A program made the translations under genes and the position numbers. 64,000 bases of DNA from Thermobifida fusca NBRC 14071 = JCM 3263 (GTDB taxonomy: Bacteria > Actinomycetota > Actinomycetes > Streptosporangiales > Streptosporangiaceae): positions 1 through 64,000 of the forward strand of contig NZ_BCWB01000024.1 of the NCBI RefSeq assembly GCF_001592045.1, read 5' to 3'. How positions within the stretch are numbered: position 1 is the stretch's first letter; each line of letters opens with the position of its first letter. The notes beneath the pieces were generated by a model. That model was not told where the DNA came from. It was given only the letters and a program-made list of their open reading frames with translations, and ran no database searches. Positions 16,369-24,869 of this stretch are shown piece by piece.

Positions 16369-17103
16369 ATGAGCAGCTCCTACCCCGGGCGGGGCGTCCA
16401 CGGCCGCGTCGTCGAACTCCTCGGCGAACGCGTCGCCTCCGGAATGATCCGCGAAGGCGACACCCTCGACCTGCGCTCCTTGAGCGCCGAACTCGGTGTG
16501 AGCATGAGCGTGGTGCGGGAAAGCGTGCGGGTACTCGCCGCCAAAGGCCTCGTGGACTCCCGCCAGAAACGCGGCACCTTCGTGCGTCCGCGCACCGAGT
16601 GGAACCTGCTCGACGCCGACGTCGTGCGCTGGCGTGCCCGAGGCGGTGACACCGCCCGGCTCATGGCCGACCTGGCTGAACTGCGTGCCCTCATCGAACC
16701 CGCTGCGGCCCGCTTCGCTGCCCAGCGACGCACGGAAAACCAGCTTGCCGACCTGGACCAGGCCCTCGACTGCATGGACCGCACCCGTGGGGATCCGCGC
16801 GCCCACGCCCTCGCCGACCTCGAATTCCACCGCTGCCTCCTCGCTGCCTCCGGCAACGAACTGCTATCCCGCATGGACCTGCTCGTCGCCCCCGGCCTCG
16901 TGGAACGCGACATCCTCGTGCACTCCGCCGACCCGAAAGCCGACCCGGTGCCGGCGCACCGCGCCGTCGTCGACGCCGTGCGCGCCCGCAACCCTGACGC
17001 CGCCGAGCAGGCGATGCGCGCCCTCCTCGCCGCCGCCGACGCCGACCTCCGCCGCCTTGCCGGCACCGCCTTGGACCCGCCCAACCGGAAGGACCGCCCG
17101 TGA
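16369..17103 (+). CDS. GntR/FadR-type transcriptional regulator (FCD domain)
   Basis: 244 residues from the ATG at 16369, 2 bp after the SDR stop. The winged HTH covers about residues 10-75 (DLRSLSAELGVSMSVVRESV, then RVLAAKGLVDSRQKRGTFV). The FCD effector domain follows (about 95-225) with metal/ligand positions DLEFHRCLL and PAHRAVVDAV. FCD regulators commonly sense sugar acids or other carboxylates and repress their own catabolic operon; the overlapping dgoD-like gene suggests a galactonate-type effector, as in E. coli DgoR. Its stop overlaps the start of the next gene (GTGA). Confidence 0.92.
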   Translation: MSSSYPGRGVHGRVVELLGERVASGMIREGDTLDLRSLSAELGVSMSVVRESVRVLAAKGLVDSRQKRGTFVRPRTEWNLLDADVVRWRARGGDTARLMADLAELRALIEPAAARFAAQRRTENQLADLDQALDCMDRTRGDPRAHALADLEFHRCLLAASGNELLSRMDLLVAPGLVERDILVHSADPKADPVPAHRAVVDAVRARNPDAAEQAMRALLAAADADLRRLAGTALDPPNRKDRP

Positions 17104-18245
17104 AGATCGTCCGTGTCGAAACCTTCGCCGTCCCCCCGCGCTGGCTGCTGTGCCGGGTCGAAACCGACGACGGGGTCGTCGGCTGGGGCGAACCCGTGGT
17201 GGAAGGACGCGCCTCCACGGTCCGCACCGCCGTGCACGAACTCGCGGAACTCCTCCTCGGACGCGACCCCATGCGTATCGAGGACCACTGGCAGTTGATG
17301 ACCAAAGCGTCCTTCTACCGGGGCGGGCCGGTACTGTCCAGCGCGGTCGCCGGACTCGACCAGGCTCTGTGGGATATCGCGGGCAAAGTCCTCGGCGTCC
17401 CCGTGCACGTGATGCTCGGCGGCCCGGTACGCGACCGGGTGCGGGCCTACAGTTGGGTAGGCGGGGACGAGCCCAGCCAAGTCGCAGACGCGGTAGCGGA
17501 ACGGGTCGACGCCGGGTTCACCGCGGTGAAAATGAACGCTTCCGGCCGCACCGACCCGCTCTCCACCGCGCACGCTGTCGCCGAGATCGTGGCACGCGCC
17601 GAAGCCGTCCGCGACGTGCTCGGCCCCGACCGGGACTTCGCCGTGGACTTCCACGGCCGGTTCACTACGGCGAACGCCCGGCGCGTCATCGACCACCTGG
17701 CCCCGCTCCACCCCTTGTTCGTCGAAGAACCGGTGCTGCCCGAATACACCCACCGCATCGGGGACGTGGTCGCGGCCACCACTGTGCCCATCGCCACCGG
17801 GGAGCGGCTGTTCTCCCGCTCCGACTTCCTGCCCGCCTTCCAGGCAGGCATCGCCGTCGCCCAACCGGACCTCTCCCACGCGGGCGGCATCTCCGAAGTG
17901 CGCCGGATCGCCGCGCTCGCGGAAACCTTCGACGTGCTCCTGGCCCCGCACTGCCCGCTCGGCCCGATCGCCCTGGCGGCCAGCCTGCAGATCGCCTGCT
18001 GCGTGCCCAACTTCCTCATCCAGGAGCAGAGCATCGGCATCCACTACAACCAGGGGGCGGATGTCCTCGACTACCTCATCGACCCGGACGTGTTCACCTT
18101 CACCGACGGTTTCCTGGCGCGGCCCACCGCGCCCGGGCTGGGCATCACCGTGGACGAGCGCGCCGTCCGCGACGCCGACGGATCCGTCCCCGACTGGCGG
18201 GGCCCCGTGTGGCGGCACCCCGACGGCTCGTTTGCTGAATGGTGA
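17100..18245 (+). CDS. dgoD: D-galactonate dehydratase-like enzyme (enolase superfamily)
   Basis: 381 residues, matching E. coli DgoD (382) closely along its whole length as I remember that sequence: MKIVRVETFAVPPRWLLCRV, SFYRGGPVLSSAVAGLDQAL, RAYSWVGGDEP, and APHCPLGPIALAASLQIACC. Metal ligands are seen as Asp in DFHGR, Glu in FVEEPV and Glu in TGERLFSR; the general acid/base His is in APHCPLGP. It dehydrates D-galactonate to 2-keto-3-deoxy-galactonate. No KDGal kinase or aldolase gene is in the window, so the rest of the route must be elsewhere, or the substrate is a related aldonate. GTG start overlapping the regulator stop. Confidence 0.9.
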   Translation: MKIVRVETFAVPPRWLLCRVETDDGVVGWGEPVVEGRASTVRTAVHELAELLLGRDPMRIEDHWQLMTKASFYRGGPVLSSAVAGLDQALWDIAGKVLGVPVHVMLGGPVRDRVRAYSWVGGDEPSQVADAVAERVDAGFTAVKMNASGRTDPLSTAHAVAEIVARAEAVRDVLGPDRDFAVDFHGRFTTANARRVIDHLAPLHPLFVEEPVLPEYTHRIGDVVAATTVPIATGERLFSRSDFLPAFQAGIAVAQPDLSHAGGISEVRRIAALAETFDVLLAPHCPLGPIALAASLQIACCVPNFLIQEQSIGIHYNQGADVLDYLIDPDVFTFTDGFLARPTAPGLGITVDERAVRDADGSVPDWRGPVWRHPDGSFAEW

Positions 18246-18339
18246 TCTTTCATCTCAATCACCCCTCCGTGTGACCTCTTGCACATTAAGTGAGGGAATG
18301 TTACTTTCGCGGAAACCGACCTGTTTGAGGTATCCGCGC

Positions 18340-19059
18340 ATGGGGAGTGAGAGTCTGGCCGACCGCCTGGCCGACCGCCTGCTCGACCAGGTGGTGCGCG
18401 GTGAACTCGCCGTGGACGAGGCCCTGCCCTCGGAAGCCGAGATCGCCGCAGCAGCCGACGTCAGCCGTCTGACCGTCCGCGAGGCGGTCAAAGTGTTGCG
18501 GACCAAGAACATCGTCCGGGTCAAACGCGGTCGGGGAACCTACGTCAACGCACCCGAGCACTGGACTGACCTGGAACTCATCCTGCGCATGGCGCAACGC
18601 CGCAGCGGGGCAGGCGCCGCAGCACTCGGACTGCTGGAAGTACGGCGCATCCTGGAAGCCGGAGCCGCCGAACTCTGCGCCCAACGCCGCAGCGACGCCG
18701 ACCTCGCCCTGTTGACCACACACGTCGCGGAGATGGACAAAGCCATCGCCGCGGACGACGCCTCCACGTTCGCCCGCGCTGAAACCGCCTTCCACGAAAC
18801 CATCGTGCGGTCCTGCGGCAACGTGTTCATCCCAGCGATCTGCGCCCCCGTGGACCGGCTACTGCTGCACCTGCACGCCCGGACCGCAACCATCGCCCAC
18901 ATCCGGGTCCGCGCCCAAAGCCACCACCGCCGGATCCTGTCCGGAATCGCCGCCGGCTCCCCTGCCGCAGCCCGGGACGCGATGCGCGCCCACTTCGACC
19001 AGCTCGCTGAAGACCTGCTGCGCCACGTCGTCGACCGCTGCGGTGTCAGCGAACCGTAG
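18340..19059 (+). CDS. Second GntR/FadR-type regulator (FCD domain)
   Basis: 239 residues from the ATG at 18340 (GAGG 8 nt upstream); an in-frame ATG at 18298 has its SD too close. HTH: ALPSEAEIAAAADVSRLTVR, then EAVKVLRTKNIVRVKRGRGT. FCD domain from about residue 95 with AETAFHETIVRSCGN and SHHRRILSGIA, containing the His/Asp metal-site residues. It lies 94 bp after dgoD on the same strand and ends at a strong bidirectional terminator. Two FCD regulators beside one dehydratase suggests layered control, or that this one serves another operon. Confidence 0.9.
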   Translation: MGSESLADRLADRLLDQVVRGELAVDEALPSEAEIAAAADVSRLTVREAVKVLRTKNIVRVKRGRGTYVNAPEHWTDLELILRMAQRRSGAGAAALGLLEVRRILEAGAAELCAQRRSDADLALLTTHVAEMDKAIAADDASTFARAETAFHETIVRSCGNVFIPAICAPVDRLLLHLHARTATIAHIRVRAQSHHRRILSGIAAGSPAAARDAMRAHFDQLAEDLLRHVVDRCGVSEP

Positions 19060-19104
19060 CCGGCTGCCGCACCCGACGGCAGAAGCGCAGCGCACAACTG
19101 CCTG

Positions 19105-19145
19105 GGCTGCGGCGGGGAGAAACGCTCCCGCTCCCCGCCGCAGCC
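19105..19145. terminator. Bidirectional terminator between the FadR-type gene and pafA
   Basis: GGCTGCGGCGGGGAG (19105-19119) and CTCCCCGCCGCAGCC (19131-19145) form a perfect 15-bp stem around an 11-nt loop. The two flanking genes converge here. Confidence 0.8.
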
Positions 19146-19157
19146 CGGCATCACCAC

Positions 19158-20516
19158 TCACATGCCAGCGATGAGCTTCTCCACCCGTTCATCCACCGCC
19201 TTGAACGGGTCCTTGCACAACACGGTGCGCTGCGCCTGGTCGTTGAGCTTGAGATGCACCCAGTCCACGGTGAAGTCCCGCCGCTTCTCCTGGGCTTTCT
19301 TAATGAACTCGCCGCGCAGCCGGGCCCGCGTCGTCTGCGGCGGCACCGACTTCGCTTCGAAAATCCGCAGGTCGCTGACCACCCGCTCCATCTGCCCGCG
19401 CTGCTGGAGCAGGTAGAACAGGCCGCGGTCCCGGTGAATGTCGTGGTAGGTCAAGTCGAGCTGGGCCACCCGGGGGGACGAGAGGCTCAACCCGTGCTTG
19501 GCCCGGTAGCGTTCCAGCAGCTTGTACTTGGCGACCCAGTCGATCTCCCGCGCCACCAAGTCCAAGTTGCCGCTCTCCACCGCCTCCAGGGTGCGCTGCC
19601 ACAACTCCAAAACGCGCTTACCGGTCGCGTCAGTGCCGGTGCGGTCCACAAAGCTCTGCACCCGCTCCAAGTATTCGCGCTGGATCTCCAACGCGCTGGC
19701 CTCCCGACCGTTGGCCAGGCGGACCTTGCGGCGGCCCGTCATATCGTGGCTGATCTCGCGGATCGCCCGGATCGGGTTCTCCAACGTGAAGTCGCGCATG
19801 GGCACATTCGCTTCGATCATGCGCAACACCAAGTCGGTGGAGGCGAGCTTGAGCAGCGTCGTGGTCTCGCTCATGTTGGAGTCGCCCACGATCACGTGCA
19901 GTCGCCGGAACCGCTCCGCGTCCGCGTGCGGCTCGTCACGCGTGTTGATAATCGGACGGGACCGGGTCGTCGCCGACGACACACCCTCCCAAATGTGTTC
20001 GGCGCGCTGACTGACGCAGTACAGCGCGCCGCGCGGAGTCTGCAGGACTTTACCCGCCCCGCAGATGATCTGGCGGGTCACCAGGAAGGGAATGAGGACA
20101 TCGGCGAGCTTCCCGAACTCCCCGTGCCGCGCCACCAGGTAGTTCTCATGGCAGCCGTAGGAGTTGCCGGCCGAGTCCGTGTTGTTCTTGAACAGGTAGA
20201 TGTCCCCGGCGATCCCCTCCTCGCGCAGCCGCTGCTCGGCGTCGATCTGCAGCCCTTCCAGGATGCGTTCCCCGGCCTTGTCGTGGGCTACCAGGTCGAG
20301 CAGGTTGTCGCACTCGGGGGTGGCGTACTCCGGATGGGAGCCCACGTCCAGGTAGAGCCGCGCGCCGTTGCGGAGGAACACGTTGGAACTGCGCCCCCAC
20401 GACACCACACGGCGGAACAGATAGCGGGCCACTTCGTCCGGTGACAGCCGGCGCTGCCCCCGGAACGTGCAGGTGACCCCGTACTCGTTCTCCAGACCGA
20501 AGATGCGGCGTTCCAC
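19158..20516 (-). CDS. pafA: PafA, Pup-protein ligase
   Basis: 452 residues, the normal length. It starts [20 protein letters not shown]; the Glu/Tyr-containing FGLENEYG motif and [19 protein letters not shown] are shared by the PafA/Dop carboxylate-amine ligase family related to glutamine synthetase. It activates the C-terminal Glu of Pup with ATP and joins it to substrate lysines, marking proteins for the proteasome. It lies 70 bp downstream of prcA on the same strand and is probably in the pup-prcB-prcA transcript. It ends at the 15-bp hairpin. Confidence 0.97.
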   Translation of the reverse strand: MERRIFGLENEYGVTCTFRGQRRLSPDEVARYLFRRVVSWGRSSNVFLRNGARLYLDVGSHPEYATPECDNLLDLVAHDKAGERILEGLQIDAEQRLREEGIAGDIYLFKNNTDSAGNSYGCHENYLVARHGEFGKLADVLIPFLVTRQIICGAGKVLQTPRGALYCVSQRAEHIWEGVSSATTRSRPIINTRDEPHADAERFRRLHVIVGDSNMSETTTLLKLASTDLVLRMIEANVPMRDFTLENPIRAIREISHDMTGRRKVRLANGREASALEIQREYLERVQSFVDRTGTDATGKRVLELWQRTLEAVESGNLDLVAREIDWVAKYKLLERYRAKHGLSLSSPRVAQLDLTYHDIHRDRGLFYLLQQRGQMERVVSDLRIFEAKSVPPQTTRARLRGEFIKKAQEKRRDFTVDWVHLKLNDQAQRTVLCKDPFKAVDERVEKLIAGM

Positions 20517-20586
20517 GCGGCCTCACCCGTCCTTCTTCATCCGCGGCGCCGCGGACCCGCGGCCCGCGGCGCCTGCCGAATCACAC

Positions 20587-21336
20587 TCAGTCAGTGGCGC
20601 CGCCGTCTTCAGAGGACTGCGCTTCAGCCGCCTCCTCGGCCTCGCGCGCCTCCTGGAGCATCCGGGCCAACCGTTCCCCCTGGATGCGACGGAACTTACG
20701 GTGCGGCCGCGAACGTTCCAGCACCGCCACCTCCAGGCTGCTGGCTTTCAGCTCGCGTCGTTCACCGTTTTCGTGCGCCAGACCGTGCACCGCGACCCGC
20801 AGCGCGTCGGTCAGGGACATGTTCTTGACGTACCGTTCCCGCAGCGCCGCAGTCACCCGCTCGGCGGAGCCGCCCATCGCCAGGAAGTCGCGTTCGTCGA
20901 CCACGGAACCGTCGAAAGTAATCCGGTAGATCTGGTCGGAGTCGGGGGAGTCACCGACTTCCGCGACGACAATCTCGACTTCCCAGGGCTTGCTGCTCTC
21001 CGTGAAGACCGCGCCGAGGGTCTGGGCGTACGCGTTGGCCAGCATCTGGCCTGTGACGTCGCTGCGGTCGTAGGTGTAGCCGTGCATGTCGGCGAAGCGG
21101 ACACCGGCAAGGCGCAGATTCTCGAACTCGTTGTAGCGGCCGACCGCGGCAAACGCCACCCGGTCGTAGAGTTCGCTGATCTTGTGCAGCGTCCGGGACA
21201 CGTTGTCCGCCACGAACAGGATGCCGCCCTCGTATTGCAGTACGACGGCGCTGCGGCCCCGCGCGATCCCTTTTCGCGCGTAGTCCGCCTTGTCCTTCAT
21301 GATCTGTTCGGGCGAGACGTAGAACGGCATCGACAC
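20587..21336 (-). CDS. prcA: 20S proteasome alpha subunit
   Basis: 249 residues. The N-terminus [20 protein letters not shown] is the gate-forming helix H0 region of bacterial alpha subunits, followed by [20 protein letters not shown]. The tail is acidic and Ala-rich ([18 protein letters not shown]), as in other actinobacterial PrcA. Seven copies form each outer ring that docks the ARC/Mpa ATPase. It starts 43 bp after the prcB stop and has no catalytic Thr. Confidence 0.97.
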   Translation of the reverse strand: MSMPFYVSPEQIMKDKADYARKGIARGRSAVVLQYEGGILFVADNVSRTLHKISELYDRVAFAAVGRYNEFENLRLAGVRFADMHGYTYDRSDVTGQMLANAYAQTLGAVFTESSKPWEVEIVVAEVGDSPDSDQIYRITFDGSVVDERDFLAMGGSAERVTAALRERYVKNMSLTDALRVAVHGLAHENGERRELKASSLEVAVLERSRPHRKFRRIQGERLARMLQEAREAEEAAEAQSSEDGGATD

Positions 21337-21379
21337 CGGCGTAGTTTCCTTTACTGGTCGAAGAGCACGGATGACAGGG

Positions 21380-22228
21380 TCAGCTCACCGGGGCGGTGGG
21401 TCCGTCGGGGTGTTCAGCGCGGGCGGCTACCACCGTCTGCGCCAACGATTCGACTTCCTCGTGCGACATCCGACGGTGGCCGTCCTCGGTAATGACGTCG
21501 ACCAGCGGGTAGATCTTGCGGTGCAGGTCAGGACCACCCGTGGCGGAGTCGTCGTCGGCCGCGTCGTAGAGTGCCTGCAGCGCAACCAGTGCAGCGTCGG
21601 TCTCGGCAAGGTCATCGCGGTACAGCTTCTTCAAAGCCCCTTTGGCGTAGACCGAACCGGACCCGATGGCGTGGTAGCGGTGCTCCTCGTAGCAGCCGCC
21701 CACCGGGTCGTAGCTGAAAATGCGGCCTTCTCCGCGGGACGTGTCGTAGCCCACGAGCAGCGGGACCACCACAAACCCCTGCATGGCCAGCCCCAGGTTG
21801 GAGCGGATCATGGTGGCCAGCCGGTTGGCTTTGCCTTCCAGCGACAGCGGGCGCCCTTCCCGCTTCTCGTAGTGCTCCAGTTCCACCTGGAAGAGCTTGG
21901 CCAGTTCAATACCGATTCCGGCCGATCCCGCAATACCGACCGCAGAGAACTCGTCGGTGCGGAACAGCTTGTCCATATCCCGGTTGGCGATCACATTGCC
22001 GGACGTGGCTCTACGGTCGCCCGCGAGCACGACACCGCCGGAAAAGACAACAGCCACGATCGTCGTGGCTTCGGGAGTCAAGTGGGCGGGGGAGCTGTCG
22101 GAGGGAAGGTTGGCGAAATTGGGCAGCCGGTCGGGACTCACCTGACGGAGGAAGTCGACGAACGACGTGGGCCCCGGACTCATGAACGCGGCGGGCAGCC
22201 GTCCACTACCCATGAACGCTTCAGACAC
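21380..22228 (-). CDS. prcB: 20S proteasome beta subunit (propeptide plus catalytic Thr)
   Basis: 282 residues from a GTG at 22228, preferred because AAGGGAG stands 4 nt upstream; the ORF extends upstream to 22270 but that stretch is a perfect palindrome. A 54-residue propeptide ends ...HLTPEA and self-cleavage exposes [11 protein letters not shown], with Thr55 as the N-terminal nucleophile. The partner residues Asp (AGDRRAT) and Lys (NRDMDKLF) are in place. Fourteen copies form the two inner proteolytic rings. Upstream neighbour is pup, 174 bp away; downstream is prcA. Confidence 0.96.
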
Positions 22229-22244
22229 GCGACTCCCTTCGGAG

Positions 22245-22270
22245 GTGCCCCGTCCACGTGGACGGGGCAC
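22245..22270. promoter_or_regulatory. 26-bp perfect palindrome in the pup-prcB leader
   Basis: GTGCCCCGTCCAC is followed at once by its exact complement, GTGGACGGGGCAC. In the minus-strand transcript it lies between the pup stop and the prcB RBS. It could be a partial terminator, a processing or stabilising hairpin that lets pup be made in excess over prcBA, or an operator. No T-tract follows, so a full terminator is unlikely. Confidence 0.6.
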
Positions 22271-22402
22271 CGCGGACTTGTTCGTTTGCCTTGCTGTGAC
22301 CCTACTGACAGCTCAGAAGACGGAGGTACCCGCCGACGGTGACTTCTCTTTCAGCGAACTTCCGCCTGGGGACGGCATCGACGCCTGGGGTACGGTGCGG
22401 GA

Positions 22403-22606
22403 CTACTCGCCGCCTTTCTGCACGAACTGCCGGACGAAGTCTTCTGCGTTGCTCTCCAGCACCTCGTCAATCTCGTCGAGGATGTCGTCCACGTCCTCGG
22501 CCAGCTTCTCGTTGCGCACCGAGGTCTCCGTGGTCACCTCGATCTCTTCAACCTCCTGGTTGCGTCGGGTTGCGTGCTTCTGACCCCCGGTTTCCTTCGT
22601 CGCCAT
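22403..22606 (-). CDS. pup: Pup, prokaryotic ubiquitin-like protein
   Basis: 67 residues from the ATG at 22606 (AGGAG 8-9 nt upstream); in-frame codons further upstream are not needed. It starts MATKETGGQKHATRRNQEVE and has the coiled-coil-forming middle (EKLAEDVDDILDEIDEVLES) that binds the ATPase, then FVRQFVQKGGE. The C-terminus is already GGE rather than GGQ, so no deamidation by Dop is needed before ligation. The unstructured N-terminus initiates unfolding. First gene of the pup-prcB-prcA(-pafA) operon. Confidence 0.97.
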   Translation of the reverse strand: MATKETGGQKHATRRNQEVEEIEVTTETSVRNEKLAEDVDDILDEIDEVLESNAEDFVRQFVQKGGE

Positions 22607-22891
22607 GTGGAGGCTCCTCCCTGTGTTCGAGCTCTCGCCTCTATCTTGGCCACTTGACGCCCAACTCAACCCTTACGCAGAGCGTCGTTTCGCGCACGTT
22701 ACCCACTGCGGCACACGTACACACGTTTGAACAGCCACAATGCACACCGTATCGCCTGGGAAAACAGAAAAATAGGGCCGGATTTCTCGCCTTGTCCTGC
22801 CGTGCTCGCCCGGGGCCAGGCCGCTGTAGGGTACCGGTCGTCCACGTATCGCGCTCACCCACACAGCGCAACGTCCGGAAAGGGGACGGCG

Positions 22892-23110
22892 GTGGCCGAC
22901 ACCAACGAGTACGCGGCAACGTTCAACCTGGTCGACAGCGACGGAGACCAGCGCATCTCCGCGCGGGAACTGGGGCGGCTCATGGAAGTGCTGGGCTCGC
23001 CGATCACCCTCGACCAGGCCGAAGAGGCCGTGCGCAGCATCGACTCCGACGGCGACGGGCTGATCTCGCTCGAAGAGTTCGCTGCCTACCTGGAGTCCGC
23101 CCGCAACTGA
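22892..23110 (+). CDS. Small two-EF-hand calcium-binding protein
   Basis: 72 residues from a GTG at 22892 with AAGGGGA 6-7 nt upstream. Two canonical EF-hand loops: DSDGDQRISARE (about residues 16-27) and DSDGDGLISLEE (about 52-63), each with Asp at positions 1, 3 and 5 and Glu at 12. Nothing but the paired hands is present, so it is a small calcium sensor or buffer of the calerythrin/CabD type. Divergent from pup, with 285 bp between the starts. Target unknown. Confidence 0.88.
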   Translation: MADTNEYAATFNLVDSDGDQRISARELGRLMEVLGSPITLDQAEEAVRSIDSDGDGLISLEEFAAYLESARN

Positions 23111-23120
23111 GGCGGGCCCT

Positions 23121-23160
23121 CCCCCCACGAAAAAAGGTGGGGGCCGACCCGCGGCCCCCA
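23121..23160. terminator. Overlapping stem-loops between the EF-hand gene and the amidohydrolase gene
   Basis: CCCCCAC/GTGGGGG (23122-23128 with 23137-23143) and GGGGGCC/GGCCCCC (23139-23145 with 23153-23159) share bases, so only one can form at a time. They lie between convergent genes and could serve each strand separately. Confidence 0.6.
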
Positions 23161-23177
23161 CCAGTGCAGCACTGTGG

Positions 23178-24797
23178 TTACTGCTCTTCCGCCCGGTAGG
23201 CGATTCGACCGTCCAGCACGGTCAGCCACGCGTTCACGTCGCTGAGCTCCTCGGTGGGGATGGCTTCAATGTCGCGGTCCAACACCACCACGTCTGCGAG
23301 ATAGCCCGGCTTCAACGCGCCCAGCCGGTCCTCCACGCCCAGCGCATACGCCGCGTCCCACGTGTGGGCGCGCAGCGCCTCGTGCACGCTGATCGCCTGG
23401 TCGGCGCCGATCTCCACACCCTCGCGGGTGGTGCGGCGGACCGCGTTGGCGACCGTGTCCATCGGACGCAGGCTGGACACGAACGAGTCACTCGACAGCA
23501 CCGGACGCAGCCCCAAGTCCAGCTCCTCCCGCATAGGCTGCAGCCGGTGCGCCCGCTCCCCCAAGCGGCGCAGGAAGTCGCCGCCGCTGTCGTAGAGGAA
23601 GTTCGGCTGGTTCACCGGGATCACCCCGTAGTCGGTGAACCGCCGCGTCTGCTCAGGCGTCGGGTAGCCGCAGTGCTCGATCCGCGGCCGCGGGTCAGGC
23701 CCGGCCACTTTGACCGCCGCGTCGATCGCGGCCAGGGTCTGCTCCATCGCCCAGTCGCCCTGCGTGTGGATGGCGACCTGCCAGCCCTGCTCGGCCGCGC
23801 GCCGCACCAAGTCCACCAGCTCCTCGGGCTCGTGGTACATGCTGCCGGTGAACTCGCCGTGCTCCCCGTACGGCACGCTGAACCGGGCCGTGCCGCCCAG
23901 CAGAGTGCCGTCCGAGTAGAACTTCATCCCGGTCAGACGCAGCCAGTCGTCGCCGAACGGCGCCGCCAGCCCCACAGAGTGGAACGCGTCCAACTGGTGG
24001 GACAACGGCAGCCCGAAGGTCCGCACCGGCAGAGTCCCCGCCGCGTGCGCTGCCCGGTAGACCCGCAGCTCCCGCGCGGAAACCTGCGGGTCGCACACCG
24101 TGGTCACCCCGGCGGCGAGATACGTGTCCGCGGCATCCTGCAGCCAGCCCAGCAACTGCTCAGCGGGCAGGTCGGTGTGGAAGTTCGGCCCGTGGCAGCC
24201 GATGTCCACCGCCAGCGGCAGCAGCAGCTCCATCGCCGAATCCACCACCATCCCGGTCAGGCGGCCCGCCTCGTCCCGCAGGAACGCCCCACCAGGCGGG
24301 TCGGTGACGTCATCGGTGACCCCGCTCTGCGCGAGCGCGGCAGAGTTGACCACCGCCTGGTGCCCGGAAACGTGGTAGATGATCACCGGATGCTCGGTGG
24401 TGGCCTCGTCCAGCACGCGCCGGGTGGGACGGCCCTCCGGGTATTTGGCGTCGTCCATCCCGAACGCGCGGATCCACTGCCCCGGCGGGGTGCGCTCCGC
24501 CGCGGCCGCCACCGCCGCGACCAGGTCGGCGACACTCGTCACCGTCGGATAGCGGGCGTCGAGCGCCGCCAGCGACTCTGCGGTGGACAGCAGGTGGTTG
24601 TGCGGGTCGATAAACCCCGGCAGAACCGTGCGCCCGCCCGCATCAATCTCCACCGCGTCGGGACCCACCGCGGCCCGAGCCGCCTCCTCAGTTCCCGCGA
24701 GCAGGATCCGGCCGTCCCGGACGGCCAGCGCTGCAGCACGCGGGTTCGCCTCGTCCATGGTGATCACGGTGGCGTTGCGGATCAGCAGAGCGGACAC
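23178..24797 (-). CDS. Amidohydrolase (YtcJ-like, amidohydrolase_3 family)
   Basis: 539 residues. Starts MSALLIRNATVITMDEANPR with the metal-binding HxH in GFIDPHNHLLS, further His-containing motifs (HVSGHQAVVNSAAL, AIHTQGDWAMEQTL, RIEHCGYP) and the C-terminal GYLADVVVLDRD of the composite sheet. A zinc-dependent hydrolase of C-N bonds with unknown substrate. GTG start with GGAG 7 nt upstream. Same strand as the MFS gene (72 bp), so they are probably co-transcribed: import, then hydrolysis. The divergent PucR regulator suggests a purine-like or amide compound, but this is inference. Confidence 0.85.
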   Translation of the reverse strand: MSALLIRNATVITMDEANPRAAALAVRDGRILLAGTEEAARAAVGPDAVEIDAGGRTVLPGFIDPHNHLLSTAESLAALDARYPTVTSVADLVAAVAAAAERTPPGQWIRAFGMDDAKYPEGRPTRRVLDEATTEHPVIIYHVSGHQAVVNSAALAQSGVTDDVTDPPGGAFLRDEAGRLTGMVVDSAMELLLPLAVDIGCHGPNFHTDLPAEQLLGWLQDAADTYLAAGVTTVCDPQVSARELRVYRAAHAAGTLPVRTFGLPLSHQLDAFHSVGLAAPFGDDWLRLTGMKFYSDGTLLGGTARFSVPYGEHGEFTGSMYHEPEELVDLVRRAAEQGWQVAIHTQGDWAMEQTLAAIDAAVKVAGPDPRPRIEHCGYPTPEQTRRFTDYGVIPVNQPNFLYDSGGDFLRRLGERAHRLQPMREELDLGLRPVLSSDSFVSSLRPMDTVANAVRRTTREGVEIGADQAISVHEALRAHTWDAAYALGVEDRLGALKPGYLADVVVLDRDIEAIPTEELSDVNAWLTVLDGRIAYRAEEQ

Positions 24798-24869
24798 AGC
24801 TCGACTCCTTCGTCATCGGTGTCACAGGGTGCGCCGCCAATGCGGCACAACCAGACAGGGTCCAACGGG

